This document shows, piece by piece, positions 34,292 through 47,038 of a DNA stretch of 64,000 nt (its first letter is position 1; every line of letters starts with the position of its first letter). The notes under the pieces were generated by a model that saw only the letters and a program-made list of their open reading frames with translations, ran no database searches and was not told where the DNA came from. The stretch comes from Hydrangea macrophylla. Lineage: Eukaryota; Streptophyta; Magnoliopsida; Cornales; Hydrangeaceae. The stretch lies in assembly GCA_033977485.1 (NCBI GenBank), contig CM066984.1:111273251-111337250 (forward strand), given 5' to 3'. Position numbers and translations under genes: made by a program.

Positions 34292-36290
34292 TGTAGCACC
34301 CGCTCCCGCGGATCATTTTTAATCATATTTAGTACACATTATTGATTACATAATAATGTTGAAAATGTATATGTGATGTGGGTTTTGACCTACTAAGTTG
34401 ATTATGGATATCCAATTGGGAACCCAGTTGTGGCTAGAGTGGCAGTCTCAAGTTGGGACATGTGTTAATGGGTCCCAGTTGAGATGGGACAACAATATAT
34501 AAAACACCCTATGTGATGAAATGTTTATTAAGGCTTAAATGATTTATTATTTTATTATTGATAATATCATGTTGTTAGTTGGAGACCACTTTTGGGGTCA
34601 GTTAGGGGTACCTTTGTGAGAGCAAATTGAACACGTTATATAATTAGTAGGCTAATTAGCAACTTCATATAATTATATGGGACCACTTATGGGGCTCATG
34701 CGAGACATAGACAAATATTCATTTAGGTTTGGAATAGTTTTAATACAGTTTAATAATTGACAGGAGTATAATTGCAAACTAGCAAAACTTGTGAGGTTGT
34801 TATAATGTTAATGGAAAGTGTTATACATAAGATACTTATGAAGGTGACTCATCACCTTCCACTTCTTGATTTCGGCCAGAAGGTAGTACCCACAGAGAGA
34901 TATAGGTCACGTATATCGACGGAACGACGGCGTCGTTCTCGACGCTAATTGACGCGTTAAACGTCGTCGGTTTTCAAAACAGGCCACATATTTGGACTCT
35001 TGGAGGTGAGTCTAACCCGTTGGTACCAATTTTATTGAGTTCTGTGATAGTTTTTCTATGACCCATTTTGGGGTTTAAGCTCATAACTTGTAGTTTTTGT
35101 ATAGGATTTGTACCTAGTTCTTATTCGGACTTTAATTTCAAGATAGGAGCGAAACCTAAGAGGTGAGTGATGTTAATTTTGATATTTGGATGATTTTTAT
35201 GTTGGGTTCAATTATGATGCCAAAGTATGCCTAATTTGCTTAATTTAACTTATTTAGTTTATTATTGGGCAAAATTCATGTGGCTAAATCAGGCCCAGTT
35301 TATTTGTGAATGCACGGTGTAATGATAAAATGAGTATATTAAGTTGCCTATTTGGATCAATGGAAATTGCTAGTTCTATACCACTATGAGGTAATCTTTG
35401 TGGTGACGACTTCGGCCGCCAGAGGCCTATGGGACCGCACGTGTGAGGGCGTGGATCATGACTAGTCACGTGGGCTTGGGGAGTGGAGCCGCGGGCTAGC
35501 CGGTAGTGGTGGGAGTGAACTAGTAATTACCAGAGACTATAGTTCTTTGTAATATGTTGAATTGAGCGTGTCTATTATCCATGGTCATGATTGGCATTGC
35601 TCACAAGCATATAGCTTATACATTGTAGTGGTTATTGAATAACCATCGTAGGTGATCGCGACGAGGAATAGGGGAAGGGAGCTGGGAAGTGGCTTGGCTA
35701 GCTTATGGGTTTTGGGAGTCGTTTCAACCTTGTTAATAGCTACTTGCCTTTTTAGCACTAAACTTGCAATACAGTTGTAATCGGTTTTAATCCGGATTGT
35801 AGAACGAGTTATACTTTGGTTAGTTCAAGACTTATGTAATATTTCTAGTTTTTACTTCTTGTTGTAAGTGAATTCTTAACTCGTGTAATATTCCAACTAG
35901 ATAATCTAGCTCTTGTTTTATAAGAGTTGAAGTCATCACAGGTGTTGAATTGGTTGGTTGTAAATAGTTATATTTAGTATTTTTTCTTAAGGTATTTTAA
36001 ACTCTAGCTTCAACTTGGAAGCTCATGTTTGTGATTTTGGTTTGATTCTAAATGGTTTAAAGCATTAGTGTTGATTTCAACTTGTGATTTGGTAATATTA
36101 TATGAGAATTTAATCTTTGCTAAAATAGGGTTTTTGGCTGATTGCAAAGACAGGAGTTTGTCCTTTGTTGGTTGAGCTTCTTTGCTTTAAGCTTATTTTA
36201 AACTTATTTTTGGAACTTTAATGACTTGAGTTAAGCCTTGGAGGCATGCCACGTGTCCTAGGATCATTTGGGTGGTTCCGGGGTGTGACA
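34292..36290 (+). mobile_element. Solo LTR (Ty3-type) in intron 1
   Basis: Begins TGTAGCACCCGCTCC and ends GGGGTGTGACA, with 5-bp flanks ATATA on both sides (34287-34291 and 36291-36295; this lies in a TA-rich site, so the duplication is weak evidence). Blocks such as GTAGGCTAATTAGCAAC are shared with the solo LTR at 30500, so the two are related families. No internal region remains. Confidence 0.85.
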
Positions 36291-36352
36291 ATATATATAT
36301 CGACATTTTATTTTGAGTATTCTTGTGAAACTATTTTGATTGAAAAATTATA

Positions 36353-36605
36353 CTCGCTCTGTCCCTTAAAAATAGTCCACTCTTGGGAACTCAACTTTTT
36401 AAGGAGACAAAAAGAATCAACACATATTTTTCGCAATTGCCTCTAATTATTACAATAACTTTTTTAGTTTTGTCTTAGTGTAGATTTCAAGGAATGGTAG
36501 TTTTAGAAAGTAAGTAAAATTTGTATACCAATTTAAGAAAGCGGACAATAAGTTTGGGACATCCCAAAAAGAAATATATAGACTATTTTTAAGGGACAGA
36601 GGGAG
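36353..36605. mobile_element. Stowaway-type MITE in intron 1
   Basis: Ends CTCGCTCTGTCCCTTAAAA and TTTTAAGGGACAGAGGGAG with TA on both sides (36351-36352 and 36606-36607). It is 253 bp long. Confidence 0.9.
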
Positions 36606-38029
36606 TATAGAGGTGCTGGAGTAAGGGGGGCCTTGGGACAAGGCCACCCAAACTAGGCTATTTGTATATTATGTCTGCAAAGTCCATACATCGTTTGAAC
36701 AAAATAATTCATAAAAGAAATGTTGTGGTTCTCAAATTTCTGTCCCATATGATATAAGTGGTTCCCATATGAAAACAATAAGTAGAGTAAAACCAGGTTC
36801 TCAAATTTCTATCCCATTGTAATACCTTGTATTTTCGTTGTAATTTTATAATACTTTTGATATTAATAAGATTCAATATGTTGATATTTACATTTCCTGT
36901 AATTTCTCTCTCTCTCGATCGAACGTTTGTTTCTTTATTCGATCGAAACCTTCTCGAGCAATCAAAACTTTGCCGACCTGAATCCATACGTAGACTCATT
37001 ATTACTTGATCGACCCCACTTCGATCGATTGAACTTGACTGAACTTGAATGCCAAGTTTATTTCCATGGCCCTCATTCACTCACCTCCCCTATATATATG
37101 TAACATATACACACACTCCCAAGGTTGCTGAACTTTGAGAGAGATTAGAGAGAGAGTTAGAGATTGTATGTATACACACACTCATATATTATATATATAT
37201 ATATACACCCATATATATACACACAAACACTCCCTCCCACACACTCTCGGCCAGCAAGAAGAGAAGTGGAAGAAGAAGCAAGAGAAGGAGACAGAGAGGA
37301 AGAGAAAGAGTAGAGGAGGAGAAAGAGGAGGGAGAGACCACCCGAGCATCACCCACGGCCACCCCACACATCCCTGGCGTCACTGACGTTAACGGTGAGT
37401 GCCTATACTTACTTAGTAGCGTAGATACGTATGTACATATGTGTTTTGGCAAGAAAGAACGGCCCCCGAACGTGCTTACAAGGTCCAGTTCAATTTGGGA
37501 AGAAAACTGCTCTCAATCGATCGAACTGGTCTCAATCGATTGAATATAGGTCGATCTCAATCGATAGAACTTAGTTCGGTCGATCGAACTTTTCTTTTGT
37601 CAATCGACTGAAATGACTTCAATCAATTGAACATGACAGTTGTTAAATGGTTTGTTATTTATGTATGATCGACTGTTAAGTTGGGTTATATCATGCATTG
37701 ATGATCAGAAGCGATATTGGAATAATACATACGTTGAATAATGGGTTAATGCATTAAACAATGGAACCATTCAGTTAATATTGAGATAATAATGAGATTG
37801 AAAAACCGTCATGCTTAGTGGTGGGTCTATCAACCACATAGGTCGATACTATTTATATTTGTGCGTATGAATGCGGTAGCTAAGATCATATATGATGTCG
37901 GGTATGTGATCCTAAGGTGCTGGGATAGGAATAGGAACGGGACTATGTATCAGGTTGACACATGATAGAGTTGGACTACATGTCAGGTTTTACGTATGAT
38001 AGAGGTGGACTGCATGTCGGAATTGGGAG

Positions 38030-41027
38030 TGTCACGCCCCGACGTAGCATAAATAAGGAAAGCGTTTAATTTCCTTTATGGACCCGTAGGTCGCGACAGT
38101 TTGAAGGATCGATTCCGTCCCAAACGTCAAACAACAAAACATAATAATCAGAGTAAAGCAATCAAGGCTTACAAAAATTTTCTAACTTATTACATCTTAT
38201 GAACCGGGGTCAACTAAGGCACAGACCGCCTTGAAAATAAAATAATATCTTAGAGTCTGTTACAGTCATCCTTAAAACAAAACAGTTTAAAACTCAAACA
38301 AATAAACTTAAAGCGTAACATAAACAGTTTCTCGTCCCAACAGCAGCCAATCTTAATTAGCATAATCGTATGATTCCTCCTGATTGTAACCTGAAAAGCC
38401 TGAACACGAATGTCCAGGACGCATCAACGTCGTCAGCTTCAAGAAGCTGGTGAGTATTAAAAACATGACTTTGAATGTAAAACATACCAACTTACCTTTT
38501 TCCAAATCCCAAATTAAATCCACAAGTTTATAATTATGATTAAAGAGCTCGTTTAGAAAAACAACCATAACATTATTTAAAGAGGGTAAATTTACACAGA
38601 TGGGACCGTGTATGAGAACAATGCACCACACTCATCTTGCCGACTCTTTTCTCTCGACAGCCACAACAACCCACTATCCTACTCCTGGTATCTTTGAAAC
38701 ACTCAGATAGCCACACTTTAGCAACGGGGCGCCAGGGAGTGTCCAGTTTGCCTCACACTTTGGTCCGGGGTACCAGGGAGTGTCCAATGCCTCACACTTT
38801 GAATACCCTAACCGCCATGCAAATACCGGGGAGACCCCTCACACAGTATCCAGACTCGAGTTATCAGGGAGTGTACGTAGGCCACACTTTAGCACTACCA
38901 TGGGTGCCAGGGAGTGTCCGAGTTCGGCTTCACACACTTTAACGCTTCCATGGGCGTCAGGGAGTGTCCATATTTGCCACCGTCGCATTTCAAAGATACC
39001 CTCTTCCACAATCTCATCCACAACCACAACCACGACCATAACCACAAACTCATACTCACCCACAACCACAACCACGACCACAAACACAAACTCATACTCT
39101 TTCCCCACTACTATTACTCTTTTCCACACAGACTGACACCCCTATGCATGTACCACTGACCCACATGAATGCTATGCACTTAAACCCAAAATACTGAATT
39201 AACGGAACAACACGCGTACGGGGATTAATGAGTCATACTACAATGTTTTAATTATTCAAACATAACCAAATAGAGTTCTGATTAACCAAGTTTCCCAAAC
39301 AGAACCTCAACAGTATTTACATTTCATCCAAACAGTCCCTTAATAGAAAAACAGACAAAAACAGAAACTGCAATACCTCGCGCGCGCGGGCCGCTCGCGC
39401 GAAGGGTCGCTCGCGCGGGCCGCTCGCGCGATAAGCCCATTTTCCTTTTAATACTAAACTTTTCTGTCTGCCTGAGGAAAGCAAGGTCGCGCGCGCGGAT
39501 TGCTCGCGCGAAGGGGTTCTCGCACGACCCTCGCTCGCGCGACCAGCCAAATTTTCATTTATAATAAATAAACTCTTACGTCTGCCTGAGGAAGCATACC
39601 TCGCGCGCGCGGGCCGCTCGCGCGAAGGGTCGCTCGCGCGGGCCGCTCGCGCGATACTCGCCCGCGCGATCGTGGCGCGAGATGAAGCTGAGGCTTCGTC
39701 TTCTTCGCAGAAACTGCCCTGTTTCAGCTTAGGGGTCCAAAACGACCCATTTTGGAATTCTAAAGTATATAGGACATATAATATATGGTTATCTTCGGTT
39801 TTTCACAAGGATTAAGAATCTAAAGTCAATTTAACACCATTTGATTCATAGCTCTCTAATTTTAGGAAAAACTAAAACATGTCAAAACTTCATTTTTAAT
39901 ATACTTTCTTATATGAACGAATTGGGTTCTAAAACTTCAAACATAGTCAATGCATACTATAATCTTCCATATTCATCTCTAAAAACGAATTTTGATTGGG
40001 TTTAAAAATTCATGATTTTTATGCTATGAACTTCATATGTAAAAATCATCAATGTGGATTTACAACATTAAACAATTACACAGCAATTAATATGAAATTA
40101 CATTCTTAGTGAGTTTAGAATACTCACTGTGATTAAGAGCAAAGATGTTGTTGAGAAAGAAATAAGAGATAAGAAAATCCCAACTCAAGCTTTCAAGCTA
40201 TGGAGGTTAAGAGCTCTCTCTATGAAATTCTGAAATTCTCTGTGTAAACTCTCTCTCTCAAACTCTCTGTGAAAATGATGTGCAGAATGTGTGTGTTTGT
40301 GTGTGCTTGAGCATGTATAAATAGAATCCTCAAGGAGGAACTTGGTGACCAAGTAAAAATTTAGAAACTCACTTAGCAAGCTCTAATTGAGTTAACCCAA
40401 CCTTAAACTCTCTAAATTATCAGCATATACACATACGTATATACATATATACACCATCAGATTTTGAAGAGGCAAGTATAGATCAATAGGGGTCAATCTT
40501 GAGGTGTTTGGCAATATAGCTTATGGACACAACATTTGCACATATAAGTTGTATGTTCCCAAACAAGGCACAAGGCAATCATCACTTGCCATAATTGGAA
40601 ATAAAGTGAATGTCCAAATCGGTCACTTCCAAAATCTGTGGAAATTAAACACAACACGGACAGTTTTGGACATAAACTGGTATTTTCGGGGTGCGGTGGT
40701 CACCACAAAAATACAGAAAATTCATTTTACTGCAAGAAATGGTTTTCTGGTTTTATAAAAATACTGTTTGAGTCAAAAGGAAATATTTCCACCGTTTTGA
40801 AATACAGACTTTGAAATCCACACAGGTATTACTAATTTTGTAAAATTACAGTTTGGCCCCCAATAGAATTTAAATGTGAATTAGATAAGACATTAATATT
40901 CCAAACAAGTGACTGGAATTAAAATAAAAGCAGACCATGCTAATAGAATTTAAATATGCCAATGCAAATACACATAAATTAAATATGGACATGAATTTTA
41001 AATTAAATGGAAATGTAGGTTATTACA
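38030..41027 (-). mobile_element. Nested solo LTR, family C (chromovirus)
   Basis: Runs from TGTCACGCCCCGACG to GGTTATTACA (+ strand view), 2,998 bp, with a perfect 5-bp duplication GGGAG (38025-38029 and 41028-41032). It is the same family as the LTRs at 54071 and 61274 but clearly diverged from them. It contains the CACTTT...CAGGGAGTGTCC tandem stretch (38700-38975) and CGCGCG-rich blocks (39381-39675). Confidence 0.93.
39381..39675. repeat. Alternating CG blocks in family C LTR
   Basis: Three blocks of CTCGCGCG / GCGCGCGGG repeats, about 100 bp apart and separated by T-rich spacers with GTCTGCCTGAGGAA. Equivalent blocks lie at 55334-55640 and 62537-62843. Confidence 0.9.
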
Positions 41028-42547
41028 GGGAGGTTATGTGATGTGGGGCTTTGTGTTGAGTTTAATATATTAGGGTTGGTGGCCGTAATATATCGGGGCT
41101 GCAGTGCCATAGTATATTAGGGTTGCGTGCCGTAGCATATTGGGGCTGCATGCTGTAACACATTAGGGCTGCGTATCGGGGCTGCGTGTCGTAGTAACAT
41201 ATCGGGGTTGCGTGCTATAATAGTATTGCGGAGCTGAGTACTGTGGCATGATGGAGCTGAGTGATGTGGTATTGCGGAGCTGAGTGCTGTGGTATGATGG
41301 AGCTGAGTGCTGTGGCACAGCGGAGCTGAGTACTGTAGTATGTCAGGGCTGGGTGCCGTATTATATCAGGACAGGTTGGCCGGAACGTTAGGGCTGTGTG
41401 TCGAGATTTGATAGCTTGTGTGGTATAGGACTACGTGTCTGATTTATGTGTTAGAGATTGGGACTACGTGTCTGATTCATGTGTTAGGAATTAGGACTGC
41501 GTGTCTGATTTATGTGTTAGAGATTGGGACTACGTGTCGGGCTTGAACAAGTCATGATGTATTGGGCTATGTGCCAGGTTAGAAAGGGATTGTCAAGGAA
41601 TGAGTTGAGTACTGTGAAAAGTAAGGCTATGTGCATGATGTGGACCCGAGAATCCATGTTGTGATTGGGTTGGGACGATATCAATTATGCATATTAGTTG
41701 ATGCATTCATGAACGTGAACGACGAGATGATTCTTAATAATGCTATTGTTATATATGTTGCAAATTTATAGATACCCTGATGGTGTTTGCATTCACTCGG
41801 CTTTCATAGCTGACGGCGTTTATGCCGCTAGGTATACGACGTCCAACTGGCCAGGGTTATGAGTATGCATGAGATGCATACATGGATAGGGGTTATGAGG
41901 ATGAAGCCTACGATAATGGAGGCTATGCTGGTGCTAACTACTACGCAAGCTGAAGACTGGGAGTTTGCTGTTGATAGTTTATGCTTATGTTTTTTTAGAG
42001 GCCCTGTAATAGTTACGTTTACATTTGGCGTATGTTGCCGTAATACTTTAATTACGTTTCTGCAGATACATAAGATTAGTAATAGTTTAGTACTAAACTA
42101 TGATTATATATATCGACCTTAGAACTTTCCAGTGCGTTGCTTGATTCATTACTCTGATGATTATACTTTGGTTATGGGCAATTATGTGGTGACTTTCAAC
42201 TGTCATGGCCTACGGGTCCAAAAATGAATTTTTTTTTCTCTATTTTGGCTACTGCGGAGCGTGACACCCATAGTAACCGATTCTTAAATAATGTGTCAGT
42301 AAAATCATATTCAATGTAGAGAGACCCCTATAAGCTTTTATTACAAGTTGTTTTAAGTGGTCTTACTGCCACTACTTGATAACTACTTTGGGTTAAGAAT
42401 TTTGGGATTCATAGCTTTATTCAACCAATACTATGAAGCCAAAAATGAAATTGATTACAAGTAATCAAAATCCATAGAAAATAAGGTAATATTAATTTTT
42501 AGTGTTTGAATAATTAAATTAACCGTAAATTCAAATTTGAAAATAAT

Positions 42548-43562
42548 GTGAATTCTTATTCGAGTGTTTTGGGTTCATTATAAAATAGTTTATAATAAAT
42601 TTTTAAAGATAAGAATTTAAAATTTTAACAAAATTACTACGTTATTAATACAAAATTCAAATTCGAAGCTCTATTATTAGTCATAGTTGCTAGAGTTTAT
42701 CATGAGAATTATAGGCTTTGTTTGAGTCTATCTTCTAAACCCTAATACTTGTTTCTCATGGTAAAAATAAATCTACATATCAACTCAAAATAAGGAATGA
42801 GTTTCCTTGCTTTTCTAAAAATAAGTGAACCACATGATGCTAAGATAATGCAAAGACTCCAAAATTTAAAAAAGATTAATTGATTACCGCATGCTTTCAC
42901 AGTTTAAACACATTCAACTGCAATGTGGATCATTGAATTTTCATTGAAAGTTATTGTACGTCGTGCAAACTATCAAAGCGTTTAGGATTTGAATTTGGAA
43001 ACTCTAGCATTAGTCAATAAAAAGGCCCAATCAACATAAATAATTAAATAAATACCCATTTTCAATGTGACTTTTATTCGAGTGTTTTGGGTTCATTATA
43101 AAATAGTTTATAAGTAAATTTTTAAAGATAAGAATTTAAAATTTTAACAAAATTACTACATTATTAATATAATATTCAAATTCGAAGCTCTATTATTAGT
43201 CATAGTTGCTAGAGTTTATCATGAGAATTATAGGCTTTGTTTGAGTCTATCTTGTAAACCCCAATACTTGTTTCTCATGGTAAAAAAAAATCAGCATATC
43301 AACTCAAAATAAGGAATGAGTTTCCTCACTTTTCTAAAAATAAGTGAACCACATGATGCTAAGATAATGCAAAGACTCCAAAATTTAAAAAAGTTTAATT
43401 GATTACCGCATGCTTTCACAGTTTAAACACATTCAACAGCAATGTGGATCATTGAAAGTTATTGTACGTCGTGCAAACTATCAAAGTGTTTAGGATTTGA
43501 ATTTGGAAACTTTAGCATTAGTCAATAAAAAGGCCCAATTAACATAAATAACCATTTTCAGA
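42548..43562. repeat. Direct tandem duplication, about 0.5 kb, two copies
   Basis: 42548-43065 is repeated at 43066-43562, starting GTGA..TTATTCGAGTGTTTTGG and ending near AGGCCCAAT(C/T)AACATAAAT. Identity is high, with a few substitutions and short deletions such as loss of AATTTTC near 42937. It sits in intron 1 of the dioxygenase. Confidence 0.9.
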
Positions 43563-44581
43563 AATAATTTTTTTTAAATAACAGGAAATACAAAAATTTA
43601 CGAGTCATGACTCTCATATCAATTTTTGGAAACTTTTTTGGACCAATAAATTTGGGATAGTTAATTTCAGTCAACTTTATGTGGGAAAGTTAACAATTAA
43701 TCGGCTATTTTTTAAAAATGAAAAAATATCAACAATAATTAAAGTTTTTAAAAAGTAAGAAACAAAATTAAAAGAAAAAATTTAAATTTTTTAAAAGTTG
43801 ATTTATGTATCGTCTACTTTAATGCATGTATCGTCTACTTTAAAAGTTTTTGTAATGATCAGTTGCTCCCATTAATATTGAGTTACTCCCAACTTTCTAA
43901 ATAGTTACTCTCTAACGTAACAAGGTTAGAAATAATTACTCCTGACATTGTGAAGCAAGCGTTGCTCCCCAAAGTTATAAAAAGTTACTCCCAAGTCCCA
44001 ACGTTGTGTAAAACTTAATAACTATTAATTTTATACAAAAAGTTTATATCTTTTTAATTTTGAAAAATTAGTAGATAACTTTTAATTTTCACACTAAAAA
44101 GAGACTGAGTGTAATTATTCCATGATTTCATCTTAATACTTATCAATTAAAATAAATTTTTTTAAACGTACAGAAGGTCCATCTTCCAATTGGTCTTTGG
44201 GTCCAAAAAACTCAAGACGAACCTTACAGTGGAAAGGGGAAAAAAAATGACATCATTATGGAGAAATTAATTTTTTCTATGGTCTTGGATTAAATGTCAT
44301 GTGGTGGTCTCGGCTAATGGTGGATTGTCATATGTCAAATTATAAGTTTTTTTGTTTCTTAAAAGACAGACAACTTTGCCACATGGTAATTCCATAATGG
44401 TCGGGGCCAAATTGTGGCAATGGTCCAGGACCATTGAATAACTTCTCTGCATCATTATGACTAATGTTATGCTTCCCAATACATGACACAGTGAGATCAC
44501 GTGAAATTCTCCTTGGGACCACTTGAATTTTCATTAGATATTGATTTGGATGATCCCACTAAAACATGTGTTGGAAAGTAA
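43563..44581. other. Intron 1 sequence without recognised feature
   Basis: AT-rich, with GTTACTCCC repeats around 43860-43990. No coding frame, terminal repeat or target duplication was supported. Confidence 0.4.
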
Positions 44582-45402
44582 TCTAATATATATATATATA
44601 TATATATATTATAAAGTGAAATCAGACGCCTGCCACGTGGTGACTATGTGATTTTTTTCCACTTTTTTATATTATTCTTTTTTTTTTCCTTCCTATTTTC
44701 GATATCTCTAGAATTAATAACATATACATGTGTAATCTCTCTCTGTCTCTCTCTTTCCTTTTTTTATCTTATTTCTTTATCTCTTTTTAAACCATATCAA
44801 ATTTCATTAATATCTAATATATATATATATATATATATGCACATATATCTCCAAACATACAAACATACATGATACAAACTAAAGTAATTAATTAAAATAA
44901 TATAACTATATATTATATCAAATAACAATATCACTAACAAATTTACGTGCATAAAATTTTCTTAGCAAAAAAATACTACATGAATTCACATTTTTTTTAT
45001 ACATACATGGATATATATACCATTAAATCCAAGTATATCATTTACTACTTTTTAAATCACATATAATCTAATCTATATCTTTTGCAAGTGCAAAAGTTCT
45101 AACCAAAGAAGAAGTTATCCATATTTTACTTGAACCATATTTTAATTCTTAAATTTTCAGTACTTAAAATTCAACACTAAGGGTCTGTTTAATTTTAAGC
45201 GAGTGAATTTGCAATACTGAAAACACTGTTTTCAGTAATGCAATAGACTGCATTCAGTGGTTTTTGTCGTAGAATTTTTTCACTTAAAGTTTTCAGTGGG
45301 TTTTTTTTTTTTTTTTTTTAATTAAGGATTTTGTAGAGTTGTATCTATCAAATATTTGAATTATAGCAACTCTACAGTGCATCGCACGAGCTACAAATCT
45401 AG
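44582..45402 (+). mobile_element. Helitron-like non-autonomous element
   Basis: The 5' end TCTAATATATATATATATAT follows A (44581). The 3' end has the hairpin GTGCATCGCAC, then GAGCTACAAATCTAG followed by host T (45403). This is the A|TC...CTAG|T signature of plant Helitrons. No rolling-circle replicase. A second TCTAATATAT start at about 44813 is possible. It contains a truncated Tourist MITE (45181-45300). Confidence 0.65.
45181..45300. mobile_element. Truncated Tourist-like MITE
   Basis: GGGTCTGTTTAATTTTAAG after TAA, with the body matching 30129-30310 (AATTTGCAATACT, GCATTCAGTG, TTTTCACTTAAAG). The right half is missing. Confidence 0.65.
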
Positions 45403-45482
45403 TTTGGTATATAAATATAGGAAGTATAGCATTACTGATCAGATAGATAAATATAGATGTAAAGTATATCAAGGAGGAACGT

Positions 45483-45650
45483 CATACTTCACAAATTTTA
45501 TATCCCAATTAGTTCTCAAACACATGTGGTATTGAGACAATTTTTAATAATGGTAAGAACAATTTAACATCCTTCAACCAAAATCAAGTGAGCCCAATAC
45601 CACTTGTGTCTCAAAACATTTTGGGATACAAATTTTGTGATGCCAATGTG
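45483..45650. repeat. MITE with CAAAATTTGTATCCCAA-type ends, copy 3
   Basis: CACAAATTTTATATCCCAA on the left is answered by TTGGGATACAAATTTTGTG on the right. Related to 14418 and 32556. Confidence 0.6.
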
Positions 45651-45941
45651 ACCAATTCGACATCTTCCAATAATTGAGTATCCTCAGTACCAACTAAGAA
45701 GTTGTAGCAACTAAAAGCACCACCACTAAGTACTTAATAGCATATCACTAATGACATTTTTTCTTTTTTTGCAAAAAGAAAAAGGAACGTTTTGATTCGA
45801 CTGCAACACTTCATTGCCTGACAGTATGTCACTTTGCAATTATCAGCACAATTTTGAAATATAAGATTTGAAAAGTATAGCAATAGAGTATTATACTACA
45901 CTAAACATGTACAAATCCGTAAGAGAGCAGCGCTAGCAAAC

Positions 45942-46269
45942 CTTTGGTGAGAAGTGGCATCCAACTGATCAAAAAAGGCATCAACGGCTGAGGATGATGC
46001 CACGTCATAGAGACCCAAGGCCTCGTACAGAGGATTTACTTCGCTAGGTGCCATGTACCCGCTTCCGGGGATCACATCGGTGTTCCGCCGTTTGATTTCC
46101 ATCGGACGGTCCAGAAGAGATCTTACCACCTCCTTCATCTCCCTCATCAACGGCCCAGAGACAATCTCGTCGTGATTGATGATCCTGTAACAGCCCCACT
46201 CTTCGCACGCCCTCACCAACTTCGCGGACTGGGGCGGAAAGTCTCGAGAATAGTATTGCCCGCAGACAT
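45942..46269 (-). CDS. DAO-like: DAO-like dioxygenase, exon 1 (start region damaged)
   Basis: Conserved frame from RDFPPQSAKL through ACEEWGCYRIINHDE, REMKEVVRSLLDRPMEIK, GSGYMAPSEVNPLYEALGLYD to DATSHQ. The donor is CACCAAAG|GTTTGC, phase 2. The ATG at 46267-46269 is out of frame with this by a net loss next to the missing PVIDL segment. In the conserved frame, sequence upstream is open to an ATG at 46372 but reads as leader-like sequence (HIHIHISKTEKEN). Confidence 0.85.
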
Positions 46270-46946
46270 TTTCTTTTTCTGTTTTCGAAATGTGAATGTG
46301 AATGTGAGTTTTGTGTTGATTGTTGTGAAGTTGGGAATTTATGAGTGTGCAAAGTCGTGCTGATAACTCCAAGTGACAAAATGTCCAGTTAAAATTAGGT
46401 TGGCATTGCTTTCATGAAGTACCAAGAAAAGTCATGTCTCATCATGTCACGTTTTAGATGCTTCTTAAATTTTAATTTTATATTTGATTCTTAAATATCC
46501 ATCTACCTACCGTAGTAGGGAAAGACAGGGTTCCAAATATATTTTATCTTCGTGTAATGGTATGTATTTCAAAATTTTATTTTAAATACTTTTCAAATAT
46601 ATGTGACGGAGGGACTACTGATTTTTTATTACAGGATATTGATGTGACATTTATAGTGATTGCACTACCATATATATTTGAGAATCATTTGGTATGAAAA
46701 TTTTGAGAAGAATAGCATTACTCTTTACCTATATAGCCCATAATTACATTTAAACCAGTATCCTTTTATTTATTTTTTGGAGTCTATTTATACATATTTA
46801 TATACTTATGATATGAATTAATGATTAAAAAAAAAAAACTAACACAAAACCTCAAAATAATGTTAATGAAACATAGAGTACTTTTCTGAATTTTCAGGGG
46901 TTTATGTGGATTTTTTTTTTGGGCCCGCCACTGTACACCTACACAG

Positions 46947-46983
<37 letters not shown>

Positions 46984-47038
46984 CCCATTTCAATATTATG
47001 ATTCCTGACCTCATTTTGAAGGTTTTTAATTTCTTTTA
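46270..47038. other. Upstream region of the dioxygenase
   Basis: AT-rich. It holds an AC/AT microsatellite (46944-46982). No clear TATA element could be assigned on the - strand. Confidence 0.4.

Larger units (their letters stand above)
36818..42266 (+). mobile_element. Solo LTR (Ty3-type), family B, interrupted by a second solo LTR
   Basis: Begins TGTAATACCTTG and ends GCGGAGCGTGACA with a perfect 5-bp duplication CCCAT (36813-36817 and 42267-42271). Without the insertion at 38030-41027 it is about 2.45 kb. It carries repeated ATCGATCGAAC-type motifs at 36915-37630 and a degenerate tandem stretch of GGAGCTGAGTGCTGTGG near 41220-41340. Confidence 0.88.
28833..46269 (-). pseudogene. DAO-like: 2-oxoglutarate/Fe(II) dioxygenase, DAO-like, TE-expanded gene, start damaged
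   Basis: A cytosolic non-haem iron oxygenase of the family that includes DAO, which oxidises indole-3-acetic acid; substrate here is inferred from family only. Three exons (45942-46269, 32811-33129, 28833-29081) join with consistent phases (2, then 0) across introns of 12,812 and 3,729 bp, giving about 300 residues, the normal length. Catalytic His and Asp (IHTDSGF) are in exon 2, the second His (VKHRV) and the Arg in exon 3. Exons 2 and 3 look intact. In exon 1 the expected ATG (46267-46269) starts a frame reading MSAGNTI that runs off after seven codons. The conserved frame resumes at RDFPPQSAKL, and the usual PVIDL segment is missing, as if about 13 nt were lost. Translation could begin elsewhere (an in-frame ATG lies at 46372), so the gene is either dead or has a changed N-terminus. 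I lean to a recent pseudogene. Confidence 0.8.
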
